Origin: Planctomycetota bacterium
GTDB lineage: Bacteria; Planctomycetota; UBA1135; UBA2386
Reading direction: 5' to 3'
Length of the DNA stretch: 59,596 nucleotides
Assembly (NCBI GenBank): GCA_020851075.1
Contig: JADZDL010000267.1
Span: 1 to 59,596 of the forward strand
Made by a program: the position numbers and the translations under genes. Shown here piece after piece: positions 17,862 through 26,117 of this stretch (position 1 is its first letter; each line of letters starts with the position of its first letter). Below the pieces are notes generated by a model. That model did not search any database and was not told the origin of the DNA. It saw nothing but the letters and a program-made list of their open reading frames with translations.

Positions 17862-18941
17862 TCAGCCGATCATGCCCATGAGTGCATGGTCGGCCACGGC
17901 AACGAACTCGGCCGGGATCTCGCCCGCCGCTGCCGCATCCCGCAGATTCGCCACGGCGGCCGCCCGGCCGGTCACGCCGGCCCGCAGGCCCCTTTCGAGC
18001 CGAACTGCCGTGCGCACGAGCGCCGCAGTTGCCGCGCCGCCCACCATCGCCTGCACAGCCGTCGTCCCATGATCCTCTCGCCACGTGCGGGCGACCACGG
18101 CACTGCGCAGCCAGAAGTCCTCGCAGCCGCGTTCGAGCAACCACTGGAAACCAGCCGGCCCCGGCTGCAGCGGGTCGAGGATCATGCCGAGGTCGTGCAG
18201 CAACGCCGCCGCGCCGAGATCGGCCAACCACTCATCGCTCCACCCGGCCGCGCGCGCCAGCACGACAACGAGCACCGACACGTGCAGACTGCTGCGCAGC
18301 AGCGCGTCGTCCTTCTGCAACAACATGAGCGGTTCGAGCCCGCCCGAAATGCCGAGCAGGCGATCGACCACGGCCTCCACCACGACCTTGGCCAACACCG
18401 GCGGCACCAGCCCTACGGCCGGGATTGCGGCGATCAGGTGATGCTGGAGGAACACCGAACGCAGCCGCGAGTCCTCGGCATCGGGCTTCGCCGAACGCCG
18501 CCGCAGCGGCAACGTGGGCTCCGCGTCGGCCGCCCGTCGACTGGCATGGATGCCGATGACCCCTTCGCGCTCCAGTTGCTGTTCTGGATCCGCCGGGCAC
18601 CCCTCGTCCATGGTCCAGCAGCGCGCCCACGTGAGCAGCGAGGCCTCATCCACGCTGGCGTCAAACAGCACTTCGCCGACACTGCGCGAACGCAGCAGCG
18701 TTGCCATGCCGAGCGCGCTGCTGAACACGTCGATGCCCAGCTGCAGCTGGCGGCCATTGACATAAATGGCGCCATCCTTCTCGTGCAGCATGACGAAGGC
18801 CTCGCCGCCGAGAGCTTCGCGAATCGTGCGCCACGCCGCGTGCGCCGCAGCTTCCCGATGATGGGCAGCGGCGGCACGGCTGGCCCCGATCAGGGCCCAC
18901 AGGGCCGCGACACAATTGCGATAGGTCGCGTCTCCAACCAT
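17862..18941 (-). CDS. HD-domain (degenerate HD-GYP/HDOD-like) signalling protein
   Basis: A 359-residue soluble protein. Residues 1-150 are helical with a conserved-looking V-M-L-H-E-K-D-G-A-I-Y-V-N-G stretch, a pattern seen ahead of HD-GYP domains in some Gram-negative proteins. Residues about 160-320 resemble an HD phosphohydrolase fold: H220 in S-L-H-V-S-V-L and H249-D250 in A-A-L-L-H-D-L-G-M. The G-K normally following HDxG is G-M, later metal-binding histidines are sparse and no GYP is seen, so catalysis (for example of cyclic di-GMP) is doubtful. It follows a CheY-like regulator on the same strand, so it may be that pathway's output. Function is inferred only. Confidence 0.6.
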   Translation of the reverse strand: MVGDATYRNCVAALWALIGASRAAAAHHREAAAHAAWRTIREALGGEAFVMLHEKDGAIYVNGRQLQLGIDVFSSALGMATLLRSRSVGEVLFDASVDEASLLTWARCWTMDEGCPADPEQQLEREGVIGIHASRRAADAEPTLPLRRRSAKPDAEDSRLRSVFLQHHLIAAIPAVGLVPPVLAKVVVEAVVDRLLGISGGLEPLMLLQKDDALLRSSLHVSVLVVVLARAAGWSDEWLADLGAAALLHDLGMILDPLQPGPAGFQWLLERGCEDFWLRSAVVARTWREDHGTTAVQAMVGGAATAALVRTAVRLERGLRAGVTGRAAAVANLRDAAAAGEIPAEFVAVADHALMGMIG

Positions 18942-18965
18942 GGGAATTGCCGCGCGGGCCGCAGA

Positions 18966-19340
18966 TCAGGTGCGCTGACCGACGTGCTTCTCGACCAGTT
19001 CGATGAGTTCGTCGGGCTCGAAGGGCTTGCGGAAGTAGTCCGCAGCGCCCATCTCCGAACTCTTCTGGTGACCACGCGCATGTTCGCGAGCCGTGAAGAT
19101 CACGACCGGAATGCCAGCGGTCGCCGCATCGCGCTTGAGCCGCGTCAGCGTTTCCCACCCATCGATGCCCGGCATCATGATGTCGAGCAGGATGAGGTCG
19201 GGCGACTGCGAACGCGCCTTGGCGATGCCATCTTCGCCATTGGTGGCAGATTCCACCCGGAAGCCCGCGGCTTCCAGCACCCTCTGCGTGGAGACGATGA
19301 TGAGCTTCTCGTCTTCGATGATCAGGACAGTTCGTTCCAT
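18966..19340 (-). CDS. CheY-like single-domain response regulator
   Basis: A 124-residue stand-alone receiver domain. The acidic pocket E9-D10-E11, phosphoacceptor D53 in L-I-L-L-D-I-M-M-P, T83 in I-F-T-A-R-E, and K105 in F-R-K-P-F all occupy canonical places, so it should be phosphorylatable. No output domain is attached; such proteins act by binding partners. It lies 17 bases downstream of the histidine kinase and 24 bases upstream of the HD-domain gene on the same strand, which makes the kinase its likely phosphodonor. Confidence 0.92.
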   Translation of the reverse strand: MERTVLIIEDEKLIIVSTQRVLEAAGFRVESATNGEDGIAKARSQSPDLILLDIMMPGIDGWETLTRLKRDAATAGIPVVIFTAREHARGHQKSSEMGAADYFRKPFEPDELIELVEKHVGQRT

Positions 19341-19357
19341 GAGTGACGCTCTCGGTG

Positions 19358-20932
19358 CTAAGCGGAGACCTCGACGGTCGACGCGGTTGCCGCAGGTCGG
19401 TAGACCGGCAGTGCAAAGGTGAAATCGGCTCCTTGACCCAGTTGGCTGGAGACTTCAATGCGACTTCCGTGCGCCTCGACGATGCCGCGGGCCACGAACA
19501 GGCCAAGCCCGGCGCCGCCGTGGTGGCGGGTCAGGGGGTCTTCGACCTGGAAGAACTTCTCGAAGATGCGACGTTGGTAGCGCGGGTCGATGCCGATGCC
19601 ATCGTCGCGTACGCCAAACCGGACCCCGTCTTCGGTGGTTTCGATGCGAACCGCCACATGCCCGCCGTCGGGGGTGAACTTCACGGCGTTTTCGACGAGC
19701 GCCTGGCACGCCCGCCGCAGGTCCGCGCGATCGGCAAATAGCCGGTGTTCCGTGCTGTCTTCGTGGAACGTGAGCTCGATCCGCCGGTCGCGGGTCGACT
19801 GCTCGAATGGCGCCAGCAGTCCGGCAGCGAAGTCCGCGACGGTGATCACTTCCCGATCCTGGCCGTAGTCGGCGGATTCAAGGTTACCAAGGTTGATGAG
19901 CTTGTCGATCTGGTGCTCGAGCCGCAGGGACTGTTCGCGAATCGACTCGCAGACCCGCTGCTGGCGTTCGGTGAGCGTGCCCAGCGTGCCCTTCGACATC
20001 ATCGTCGAGAAGGTCTTGATACCCGTGAGCGGCGTGCGCAGTTCGTGCGCGACGATCGACAGGTACTGGTTCTTCAGCTGGTCGGTCTTGAACTCGGCAG
20101 TGACGTCCTTGAGCACCGAGAGCGTGCCCGCCGGCTGACCGCGGTAATCGAGCACCCGGCTCGTGATGCACTTGATGTAGAGCAGGTCCTGCTCACTATG
20201 GTGCACCTCGACGGTCTGCACGACCTCCTTCTGCCCAGCCAGGCGCTCGTGGTCCGCGGCCAGCGCCGCACCGAGTTCGCGGCGCCCTTGCAGCGCCAGG
20301 AGTGGTTTGCCGATGGCGACAAAGGACTTCGCGCCAAGCAGATCCTCGGCAACCGGGTTCAGGAGCGTGACGTTGCCGCCGCGGTCCGCGAACACGATGC
20401 CGTCCATGATGTTCGTGATGATGGTCATCATGCGGGACAGGTCGAGGAAGAAGGTCTCCTGGGACTCCTGGAAGCGCTCCGCCTGCTGAGCACAGCGGCG
20501 TCGCAGCTCTTCGGATTGAAACTTCACGCGGCGCAATTCCTCCTGCACCTGCATGGTTGCACGCCGTCGCTCCAACGCCGCAGTGAGCGCAGCATCGCGA
20601 ACGGCAAGGTCAGCGCCGGCGCGGAACACTGCCGCGGCACCTAGGCGCAGCGCCCGCTCAAGGTCGGCGACGGTACATTCGGCACCGCTCACGCCCACGA
20701 GCAGCACAGCTTCGTGCTTTTGCACCAGGCGCTGAATCGCCGCCTGCTCCAAAGCCGGCAGGCCAGCCCCCAGCATGACGACATCCGCCGCACGCCCAGC
20801 CAGGACCTGTGCCACCAGGTCTACGGTGTCGACCACCTTGGCCGCGAGGCCATGCTCCAGCAGCGCCGCAGCGAGGCCTGCGGCGGCTCGTTCGTCGGTA
20901 TCGACGATGAGGCTGTTGAAGGTAGTGGCCAT
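19358..20932 (-). CDS. Sensor histidine kinase with N-terminal pseudo-receiver and PAS domain
   Basis: A 524-residue cytoplasmic kinase with no membrane segment. Residues about 6-118 fold like a receiver but lack the phosphoacceptor (V-V-M-L-G-A-G-L-P where D is expected) and the conserved K, so it is a pseudo-receiver. A coiled segment (120-165) and a PAS-like domain (165-280) follow. HisKA has H296 in V-A-H-E-L-R-T-P-L. The ATPase has N415 in V-E-N-A-V-K-F, D-D-G-I-G-I at 443-448 and G-G-A-G-L-G-L at 472-478, all intact. It probably phosphorylates the adjacent CheY-like protein. The pseudo-receiver may sense a ligand or protein instead of a phosphoryl group. Confidence 0.9.
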   Translation of the reverse strand: MATTFNSLIVDTDERAAAGLAAALLEHGLAAKVVDTVDLVAQVLAGRAADVVMLGAGLPALEQAAIQRLVQKHEAVLLVGVSGAECTVADLERALRLGAAAVFRAGADLAVRDAALTAALERRRATMQVQEELRRVKFQSEELRRRCAQQAERFQESQETFFLDLSRMMTIITNIMDGIVFADRGGNVTLLNPVAEDLLGAKSFVAIGKPLLALQGRRELGAALAADHERLAGQKEVVQTVEVHHSEQDLLYIKCITSRVLDYRGQPAGTLSVLKDVTAEFKTDQLKNQYLSIVAHELRTPLTGIKTFSTMMSKGTLGTLTERQQRVCESIREQSLRLEHQIDKLINLGNLESADYGQDREVITVADFAAGLLAPFEQSTRDRRIELTFHEDSTEHRLFADRADLRRACQALVENAVKFTPDGGHVAVRIETTEDGVRFGVRDDGIGIDPRYQRRIFEKFFQVEDPLTRHHGGAGLGLFVARGIVEAHGSRIEVSSQLGQGADFTFALPVYRPAATASTVEVSA

Positions 20933-21031
20933 GATCTCGTCGCGCTGGCTCGAATGGGCGCAGCCCGGTGGCTGAGGGTCGAACCGCAGGTCCTTCCCAG
21001 GCGCACTTGCGAACTGGCAGCGGCGAGCGGG

Positions 21032-21421
21032 CTACTTGCTGCCCTTGATCGCCAGCAGCGCGTCGTCTTCCTTGTCGAAGATCGACAGGTGCTTGCTGAT
21101 GCGCATGATCTCGAAGATCTTGATGATGAACGGCTTGATGTTGCTCAGGTAGAGCTTCGCGTTGCGACACGACGTGACGTTGTTCGCAACGATGATCAGG
21201 CCGACGCCACACGAGTCGATGATCTTGACGTTGTCGAGGTTCAGCACGAAATGCTGATAACCTTCCTCGATCTTGCCGTTGATCGTCTCCTTCAGTGACT
21301 CCTTGAGCGAGTCGGTGACGTAGAAGTTCAAACTACGGTCGTTGAACGAGATGATGACCGTCTTGTCGTCTTTGAGCGCGGTGACCGACAGGCCTTGGCT
21401 CTTCTTTCCAACGATTTCCAT
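21032..21421 (-). CDS. STAS-domain anti-sigma-factor antagonist-like protein
   Basis: A 129-residue STAS protein. The core D-N-V-K-I-I-D-S-C-G-V-G-L-I carries S70 at the site phosphorylated in SpoIIAA/RsbV antagonists, so it may act in a partner-switching cascade. It is richer in Lys, Ile and Asn than its neighbours, and the start is a clear ATG followed by M-E-I-V-G-K-K. No anti-sigma kinase or phosphatase gene is in the window. It lies about 100 bases upstream of the histidine kinase on the same strand, so the two systems may be co-transcribed. Confidence 0.85.
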   Translation of the reverse strand: MEIVGKKSQGLSVTALKDDKTVIISFNDRSLNFYVTDSLKESLKETINGKIEEGYQHFVLNLDNVKIIDSCGVGLIIVANNVTSCRNAKLYLSNIKPFIIKIFEIMRISKHLSIFDKEDDALLAIKGSK

Positions 21422-21597
21422 GGCTTACCTCGGTGAGGCGCGCATCCGATTCCGCTGACACGCGTGCCGCCCTCATCGACTGACCATCCACGGAGAGTTG
21501 AGGTCGCCTTGCGGATTTCTAGCACCCCCCTTGCCGCGCTACCGCCACAACCAACACGCCCCCAGGTGGGCTGCGCTCGATGGCAACGGGCCTAGGA

Positions 21598-22422
21598 TCA
21601 CACCGCGGCGTCCGCGGCGGCCGCCCCGGGAAGGTCCGGGTCCGCATTCTTGCCGGGAATGTTCTCAGCCACATTCGTGCGCCCCTCCTCGGACACCACC
21701 CCAGGTTCCCGGCCATAACGCATGCCCACATTGGTGCGCCCAATGTCCGCCAACAGGTGCGGGCTCTTCTTCAACCCGAGCTGGTTTGCCTTGTTGGCCA
21801 CGCTCGTCACGGTGCGCCCCAGGCGGCGCGCGACCGTCAGGTTGGCCAGATCCGGATACAGGGCCCGCAGCTGCTCGATCTCCGTCTGGGTCCAGCGCGG
21901 CATCGGCACCTTGTTGCTGCCGCCCTTGCTCTCGACCTGCGCCGTGGGCGCTTGCGCATTCGCCGCAAAACGCTTGTCCTTCGCCAGGCACGAACGAACC
22001 GCCATGGCCAGGATCTCCGCGCGTGGCCGCATCATTACGACCTCGAGATCCTGATCCCGGCGCGTGCCGTAGAACTCCTTCAGCCGCTGTAGTTCGACCC
22101 GCGTCCACGGCCCTGAACGCAGCTGGCTGCGCAGTTGCTCGGCGCGGCGCGAGACCTCCGCCACCGGCCGCCCGAGCATGGGCCCGAGCAAACGTGGCTC
22201 GACCGCACCCCACGAGTCGCGCAGGCGATCATCGTCACTGCCGGTCCAAGCCCCCCGGCGCGCCGGCACCCGCAGGATGTCCATCGCCTTGCGATGCACG
22301 CTGTCTTCCGAACGCCGCAGCAGCAGCGCCGTGTCGGCAACGCCGCGCCGCGGCAGCAACTGCCGCAGGCGTTCGAGTTCTTGCACGGACCAGTTGCCGC
22401 GCCGAAGAGGCCGCTCGCTCAC
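21598..22422 (-). CDS. Protein with four Myb/SANT-like repeats
   Basis: A 274-residue protein built of four tandem three-helix Myb/SANT-like units at about 9-50, 57-100, 104-147 and 176-219. Each opens with a Trp (W11, W59, W106, W177) followed by acidic residues and Leu (e.g. W-S-V-Q-E-L-E-R-L; W-T-Q-T-E-I-E-Q-L). The last three show a helix-turn-helix ending such as L-G-R-T-V-T-S-V-A-N-K-A-N-Q-L-G. Such repeats usually bind DNA. The tail (about 220-274) is polar and Ala/Asp-rich. The GTG start overlaps the ptsI stop as GTGA, so it is translationally coupled to a phosphotransferase gene. Regulatory DNA binding is inference. Confidence 0.72.
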   Translation of the reverse strand: MSERPLRRGNWSVQELERLRQLLPRRGVADTALLLRRSEDSVHRKAMDILRVPARRGAWTGSDDDRLRDSWGAVEPRLLGPMLGRPVAEVSRRAEQLRSQLRSGPWTRVELQRLKEFYGTRRDQDLEVVMMRPRAEILAMAVRSCLAKDKRFAANAQAPTAQVESKGGSNKVPMPRWTQTEIEQLRALYPDLANLTVARRLGRTVTSVANKANQLGLKKSPHLLADIGRTNVGMRYGREPGVVSEEGRTNVAENIPGKNADPDLPGAAAADAAV

Positions 22423-24203
22423 GACTTGGCCTCCCCGCCCGACACCCCACCCGCCGGCGCGCCGAGGAACCGCGCCCAGCGCACCTGGATCTCCTCCTGC
22501 ACGAGGCGCCGAACGGCCGCCGTCGACTGCATCGACACGGCGCGCAGCGCGAGGTCCCGGCACTCGTCGGCCCGGAAACTGCGCAGCATGAGCTTCACGC
22601 GCGGCAAGAACACCGGTGCCATCGACAGCTCGGTGTAACCGAGGCCAACGAGGATCGGCGTAAACCAGTGGTCCCCGGCGATCTCACCGCAGACCGAAGC
22701 GCTCTTGCCAGCCGCTCCCGCCATCTGGGCAATCTGCTGCAGCACGCGCAGCACCCCAGGATGGAACGGGTCGTACATCTTGGCCACCCGCTGGTTGTCG
22801 CGATCGACGGCCAGCAGGTACTGCACGAGATCGTTGGTGCCAACCGACACGAAGTCCACGATCGGCAGGATGTCGGGCAGCACCGGGACCAGCACGGGCA
22901 CCTCGACCATGACGCCGAGTTCGATCTTCGGGTCGTGCTCGACGCCCGTCGAACGCAGGTCGGCGACGAGCTGTTCGAGCACTTCGCGGCATCGCACGAC
23001 CTCGCTGCGGCTCGTCACCATCGGCAGCAGGATGCGAGCGTGCCCGAGAGCGCTCGCGCGCAGGATCGCGCGCATCTGCGTGTAGAGGATGTCCGGCCAA
23101 TCGAGGCACAAGCGGATACCGCGCCAACCGAGCACCGGGTTGCGTTCCTCGGGCATGCGGAAGTAACCCAGCGGCTTGTCCCCACCGACGTCCAGGGTGC
23201 GGAACGTCACGGGTTTGCCGTGCGCCCCCTCCATCGCCAGCCGGTACATCGCGACCTGCTCGTTCTCGGTCGGGAACTGACGCCGTTCCATGAACGCAAA
23301 CTCGGTCCGGAACAGGCCAATGCCCGCGATCGCGTCGGTCTCCAGGTTCTGCAGATCGCGCACTCCTTCGACGTTGGCGAGCAAGCGCACATGGACCCCG
23401 TCCGGGGTGACCGACGGCTGCAGGCGAACCTCGGCAAGGCGCTTCTCGACGGCGTGCTGCTCGCCGAGCAGGCGTTCGTAGTGCTGACGATTCTCTTCGC
23501 TGGGCTCGAGGATGATCTGCCCGGCATCCCCGTCGACGATGGCCATCGTGCCGCTCGTCGATTCGAGCATGACGTCTTCGATGCCCACCACACACGGAAT
23601 GCCGAGCGAACGCGCCAGAATGGCGCCGTGTGAGTACTTGCCGCCGTGCGCCGTCACGATGCCGCGGATGTGCTTGCGATCGAGGATGCCGGCGTCGCTC
23701 GGCAGGAACTCATCGGCCGCAAACAGATAGTCCTGCCCGTTGGCCGTGTACTTGGTGCGCTCGGTTGCCACGAGGGCGCCCACGACCTGGCGGCCGATAT
23801 CGCGCACGTCCGCGGCCCGCTCGCGCATGGTCGCACTCTCCATCGCCGCGAAGACACCCTCGTAGCGGGCTACGACGCGCTGCAACGCCACCTCGAGGTT
23901 CACACCGTGCGCGCCGACTTCGTTCTCGACGTCGCGGCGGAACGTGGGGTCATGCAGGATCGCGAGCTGCGCGTCATAGATGCGCACCTCATTGCTCGCG
24001 ATCTGCCCCGTGAGCTCCTGCTGCAAGGCCCGCAGGCTCTTCGTCACCTCGGCGATGGCGTGCGAGAGTCGTTGCTTCTCCCCCTCGACGGCATCGGGCC
24101 CGACCTTGTACGTAGGGATCCGATCCAGCGTCGTGTGGAAGTGGACGACCGGCGCGATTGCGATACCGGGCGCAGCAGCAGTGCCTTTGAGTTTGCGGGA
24201 CAT
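22419..24203 (-). CDS. ptsI: Phosphoenolpyruvate-protein phosphotransferase (PTS enzyme I)
   Basis: The first enzyme of the PTS, which moves phosphate from PEP to HPr, 594 residues. The start G-T-A-A-A-P-G-I-A-I-A-P is diagnostic. The phosphohistidine is H192 in G-G-K-Y-S-H-G-A-I-L-A-R. The PEP-binding barrel shows L-F-R-T-E-F-A-F-M, R-T-L-D-V-G-G-D-K-P, G-T-N-D-L-V-Q-Y and the catalytic Cys in S-V-C-G-E-I-A-G-D. The ATG at 24203 gives the expected N-terminus. No HPr or sugar permease is nearby, so a regulatory PTS, or partners elsewhere, is likely. It is coupled to the Myb/SANT-like gene. Confidence 0.95.
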   Translation of the reverse strand: MSRKLKGTAAAPGIAIAPVVHFHTTLDRIPTYKVGPDAVEGEKQRLSHAIAEVTKSLRALQQELTGQIASNEVRIYDAQLAILHDPTFRRDVENEVGAHGVNLEVALQRVVARYEGVFAAMESATMRERAADVRDIGRQVVGALVATERTKYTANGQDYLFAADEFLPSDAGILDRKHIRGIVTAHGGKYSHGAILARSLGIPCVVGIEDVMLESTSGTMAIVDGDAGQIILEPSEENRQHYERLLGEQHAVEKRLAEVRLQPSVTPDGVHVRLLANVEGVRDLQNLETDAIAGIGLFRTEFAFMERRQFPTENEQVAMYRLAMEGAHGKPVTFRTLDVGGDKPLGYFRMPEERNPVLGWRGIRLCLDWPDILYTQMRAILRASALGHARILLPMVTSRSEVVRCREVLEQLVADLRSTGVEHDPKIELGVMVEVPVLVPVLPDILPIVDFVSVGTNDLVQYLLAVDRDNQRVAKMYDPFHPGVLRVLQQIAQMAGAAGKSASVCGEIAGDHWFTPILVGLGYTELSMAPVFLPRVKLMLRSFRADECRDLALRAVSMQSTAAVRRLVQEEIQVRWARFLGAPAGGVSGGEAKS

Positions 24204-24309
24204 CCGATGACACGAGGTTTTCGGGGACGGTGCCGCACTTTGCAACATGCGTGCTTCATCTGCACACCGCAAGGTGCCGATTCATGGTTCCGTGCGACCG
24301 GACACCATC

Positions 24310-25833
24310 ATGAAGAGACAGGCCGAAACCAGGACTCCCAACGACGAATTGCCCAGCTTCCTGGACGAATCGTCGGCCACGACCGACCTCGCCACCGGGA
24401 CGGAAGTCGACGCGGGAGAAGCGGACACGACTGCGGACCCTGCCCTGAGCGCAGACTTCGTGGAAGGGGGGCAAGATGCCACCCTCGAAGGAACTGCAAC
24501 GGAACCAGGAGGATCCGAACAAGAACTGGCCGGGAGCGGCACCGAGCCATCAAGCAGGGCGGCGACCCGGCGCGCCAACTCTGCCGCTCGCCGCGCGACG
24601 GTCGGCCCCGCAAAGGTGCCCACTGGCGGCGGTTTCAGCATCGCACTTGGCTGCACGGCCCTGCTGGGAGCCTTCAGTCTCGGCTTCCTGCCTGCCAACG
24701 AGGCCTTCACGCCTCAGCTTGAGCGGTTCGGCGTGAACCCAGCGACCCTCGCCGTGTTCGGCGCCGTTCTGGTCGGCAGTGGCCTTACGCGTCGCCGCCT
24801 TGGCAAGCTCTACGGTCGCATCGAATCCGCGAGCAACCAGCGCGGTGAGGGCGCTGACACCCTGCAGGAGAGCTTGCAGGAGAGCCTGCAGTTCCTCGTC
24901 GCCGCCCAACAGGCCAGCAGCGACAAGCCGCCCGCCGCTGGCGAAGAGCTGCAGCACCTCATGATCGCGATGCAGCGCCAGGACGAGAAGATCAACAACC
25001 TCACGAAGGCCATCAAGATGTATGGCAAGCCGTTGATGGAGATCTCGGGCCAGGGCACCGAACTGGCCGCCAGCCTCGCCCAGGTTCGCACTTCCGTGGA
25101 CACGAGCCACGAAGCAGCGCGCCAGACCTTCACGCGCCTCGAGACCCAGCTGCGCATGACCGGAACCTGGAAGCAGGACCTCGCCGGGCTGCAGGAATCG
25201 GTGCAGCAACTCACCAAGGCGGTTGGTTCGATCGATACCCGATCGGGCGCCATGCCGTCGCTCGAGCCGCTCACGCAGCAACTGCAGCGCGTCGAAGTGC
25301 ACGTCCAGGCGATCGGCCACCGGTTGGAGGACACCGAGGTTCGCAAGAGCCTGCTGCGCCTCGAGGACACGGTCAAACACGCCGGCCAGGACCTCAAGCA
25401 GCTGCTTCGGGGCGAAGCCGTCGAGAAGGTCGCCGGCGACCTGCAGAAGCGACTCGAGAGCGCCACCACCCGCCTCAACGATGGCCTCAGCCAGATGCGC
25501 GAAGGCAATCTGGGTGGCATCGAGACGGCGATCCGCGACATCCAGCGCGAGGTCGCGGGCGTCGCTACGGCAGTGACCCAGATCCAGGTGGCCGTAAAGA
25601 ACGGGGCGATGCGCGCCGCGGCTCCAGCGCCTGCCACTCCGGCGACGCCGGTGGCAGCCGCCGCCCCGGCTCCCGCAGCGGCTCCCACCAGCGCTCCATC
25701 GGCCCCGGCTCCAGCCCCCGCCGCGCCGGCCCCGGCAAGCGACGCCAGCGGCAGCTACCAGACCGGCACGCGCACTTCGAACAGCAAGAATGTGCTCGGA
25801 GCGATCGCCAAGCTGAAGCAGATGAAGAACTGA
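24310..25833 (+). CDS. Membrane-anchored coiled-coil protein of unknown function
   Basis: A 507-residue protein I do not recognise. Residues 1-105 are acidic and Thr/Glu/Gly-rich. Two hydrophobic helices follow at about 108-127 and 143-160 (F-S-I-A-L-G-C-T-A-L-L-G-A-F; L-A-V-F-G-A-V-L-V-G-S-G). About 165-430 is a long helical coiled coil with repeated T/L/V heptads resembling the helical bundles of chemoreceptors, but without the conserved signalling tip. An Ala/Pro-rich linker (about 435-485) precedes a short basic tail ending L-K-Q-M-K-N. It is divergent from ptsI. The ATG at 24310 is preferred; another ATG 21 codons upstream is open. A scaffolding or cell-envelope role is possible but unproven. 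Confidence 0.6.
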   Translation: MKRQAETRTPNDELPSFLDESSATTDLATGTEVDAGEADTTADPALSADFVEGGQDATLEGTATEPGGSEQELAGSGTEPSSRAATRRANSAARRATVGPAKVPTGGGFSIALGCTALLGAFSLGFLPANEAFTPQLERFGVNPATLAVFGAVLVGSGLTRRRLGKLYGRIESASNQRGEGADTLQESLQESLQFLVAAQQASSDKPPAAGEELQHLMIAMQRQDEKINNLTKAIKMYGKPLMEISGQGTELAASLAQVRTSVDTSHEAARQTFTRLETQLRMTGTWKQDLAGLQESVQQLTKAVGSIDTRSGAMPSLEPLTQQLQRVEVHVQAIGHRLEDTEVRKSLLRLEDTVKHAGQDLKQLLRGEAVEKVAGDLQKRLESATTRLNDGLSQMREGNLGGIETAIRDIQREVAGVATAVTQIQVAVKNGAMRAAAPAPATPATPVAAAAPAPAAAPTSAPSAPAPAPAAPAPASDASGSYQTGTRTSNSKNVLGAIAKLKQMKN

Positions 25834-25859
25834 GGAGCGCCGGCGCGTACGGTGTCACC

Positions 25860-26078
25860 ATGAGTGACCCGTGCCAGCCCGACCCGGCGCGCTGCCCGCT
25901 GTGCCAACGCGGCAACGGTTGCGCCATGGCCGCGGGCGCCGCCGACGCGACCACCTGCTGGTGCGCCGCGGTCCCGTTGGACGCCGCTGCGCTGGCTAAC
26001 GTGCCGGCCGCCTGCGGAGCCAAGGCCTGCCTGTGCGCAGAATGCGCGCGCGGCAAGCCCGAGGCGCCGCCAACATGA
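25860..26078 (+). CDS. Small cysteine-rich CWC family protein
   Basis: A 72-residue protein with ten cysteines (5, 12, 15, 21, 33, 35, 52, 57, 59, 62). The C-P-L-C near the start, the central C-W-C at 33-35, and the C-x-C-x-x-C ending match the Cys-rich CWC family, probably a small zinc-binding domain; its function is unknown. It starts 26 bases after the coiled-coil gene on the same strand. The length fits the family, so it is likely complete. Confidence 0.82.
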   Translation: MSDPCQPDPARCPLCQRGNGCAMAAGAADATTCWCAAVPLDAAALANVPAACGAKACLCAECARGKPEAPPT

Positions 26079-26084
26079 GTGCCG

Positions 26085-26117
26085 CGCGACCGTTCACGAA
26101 GTCGGTCGCGACTTCGA
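26085..26117. terminator. Weak bidirectional hairpin between convergent genes
   Basis: CGCGACCG (26085-26092) pairs with CGGTCGCG (26103-26110) around ten bases; an alternative 7-bp hairpin uses CGAAGTC with GACTTCG just to its right. It overlaps the end of the leftward exported-protein gene and follows the CWC stop. There is no T-run, so function as a terminator is only possible. Confidence 0.3.
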
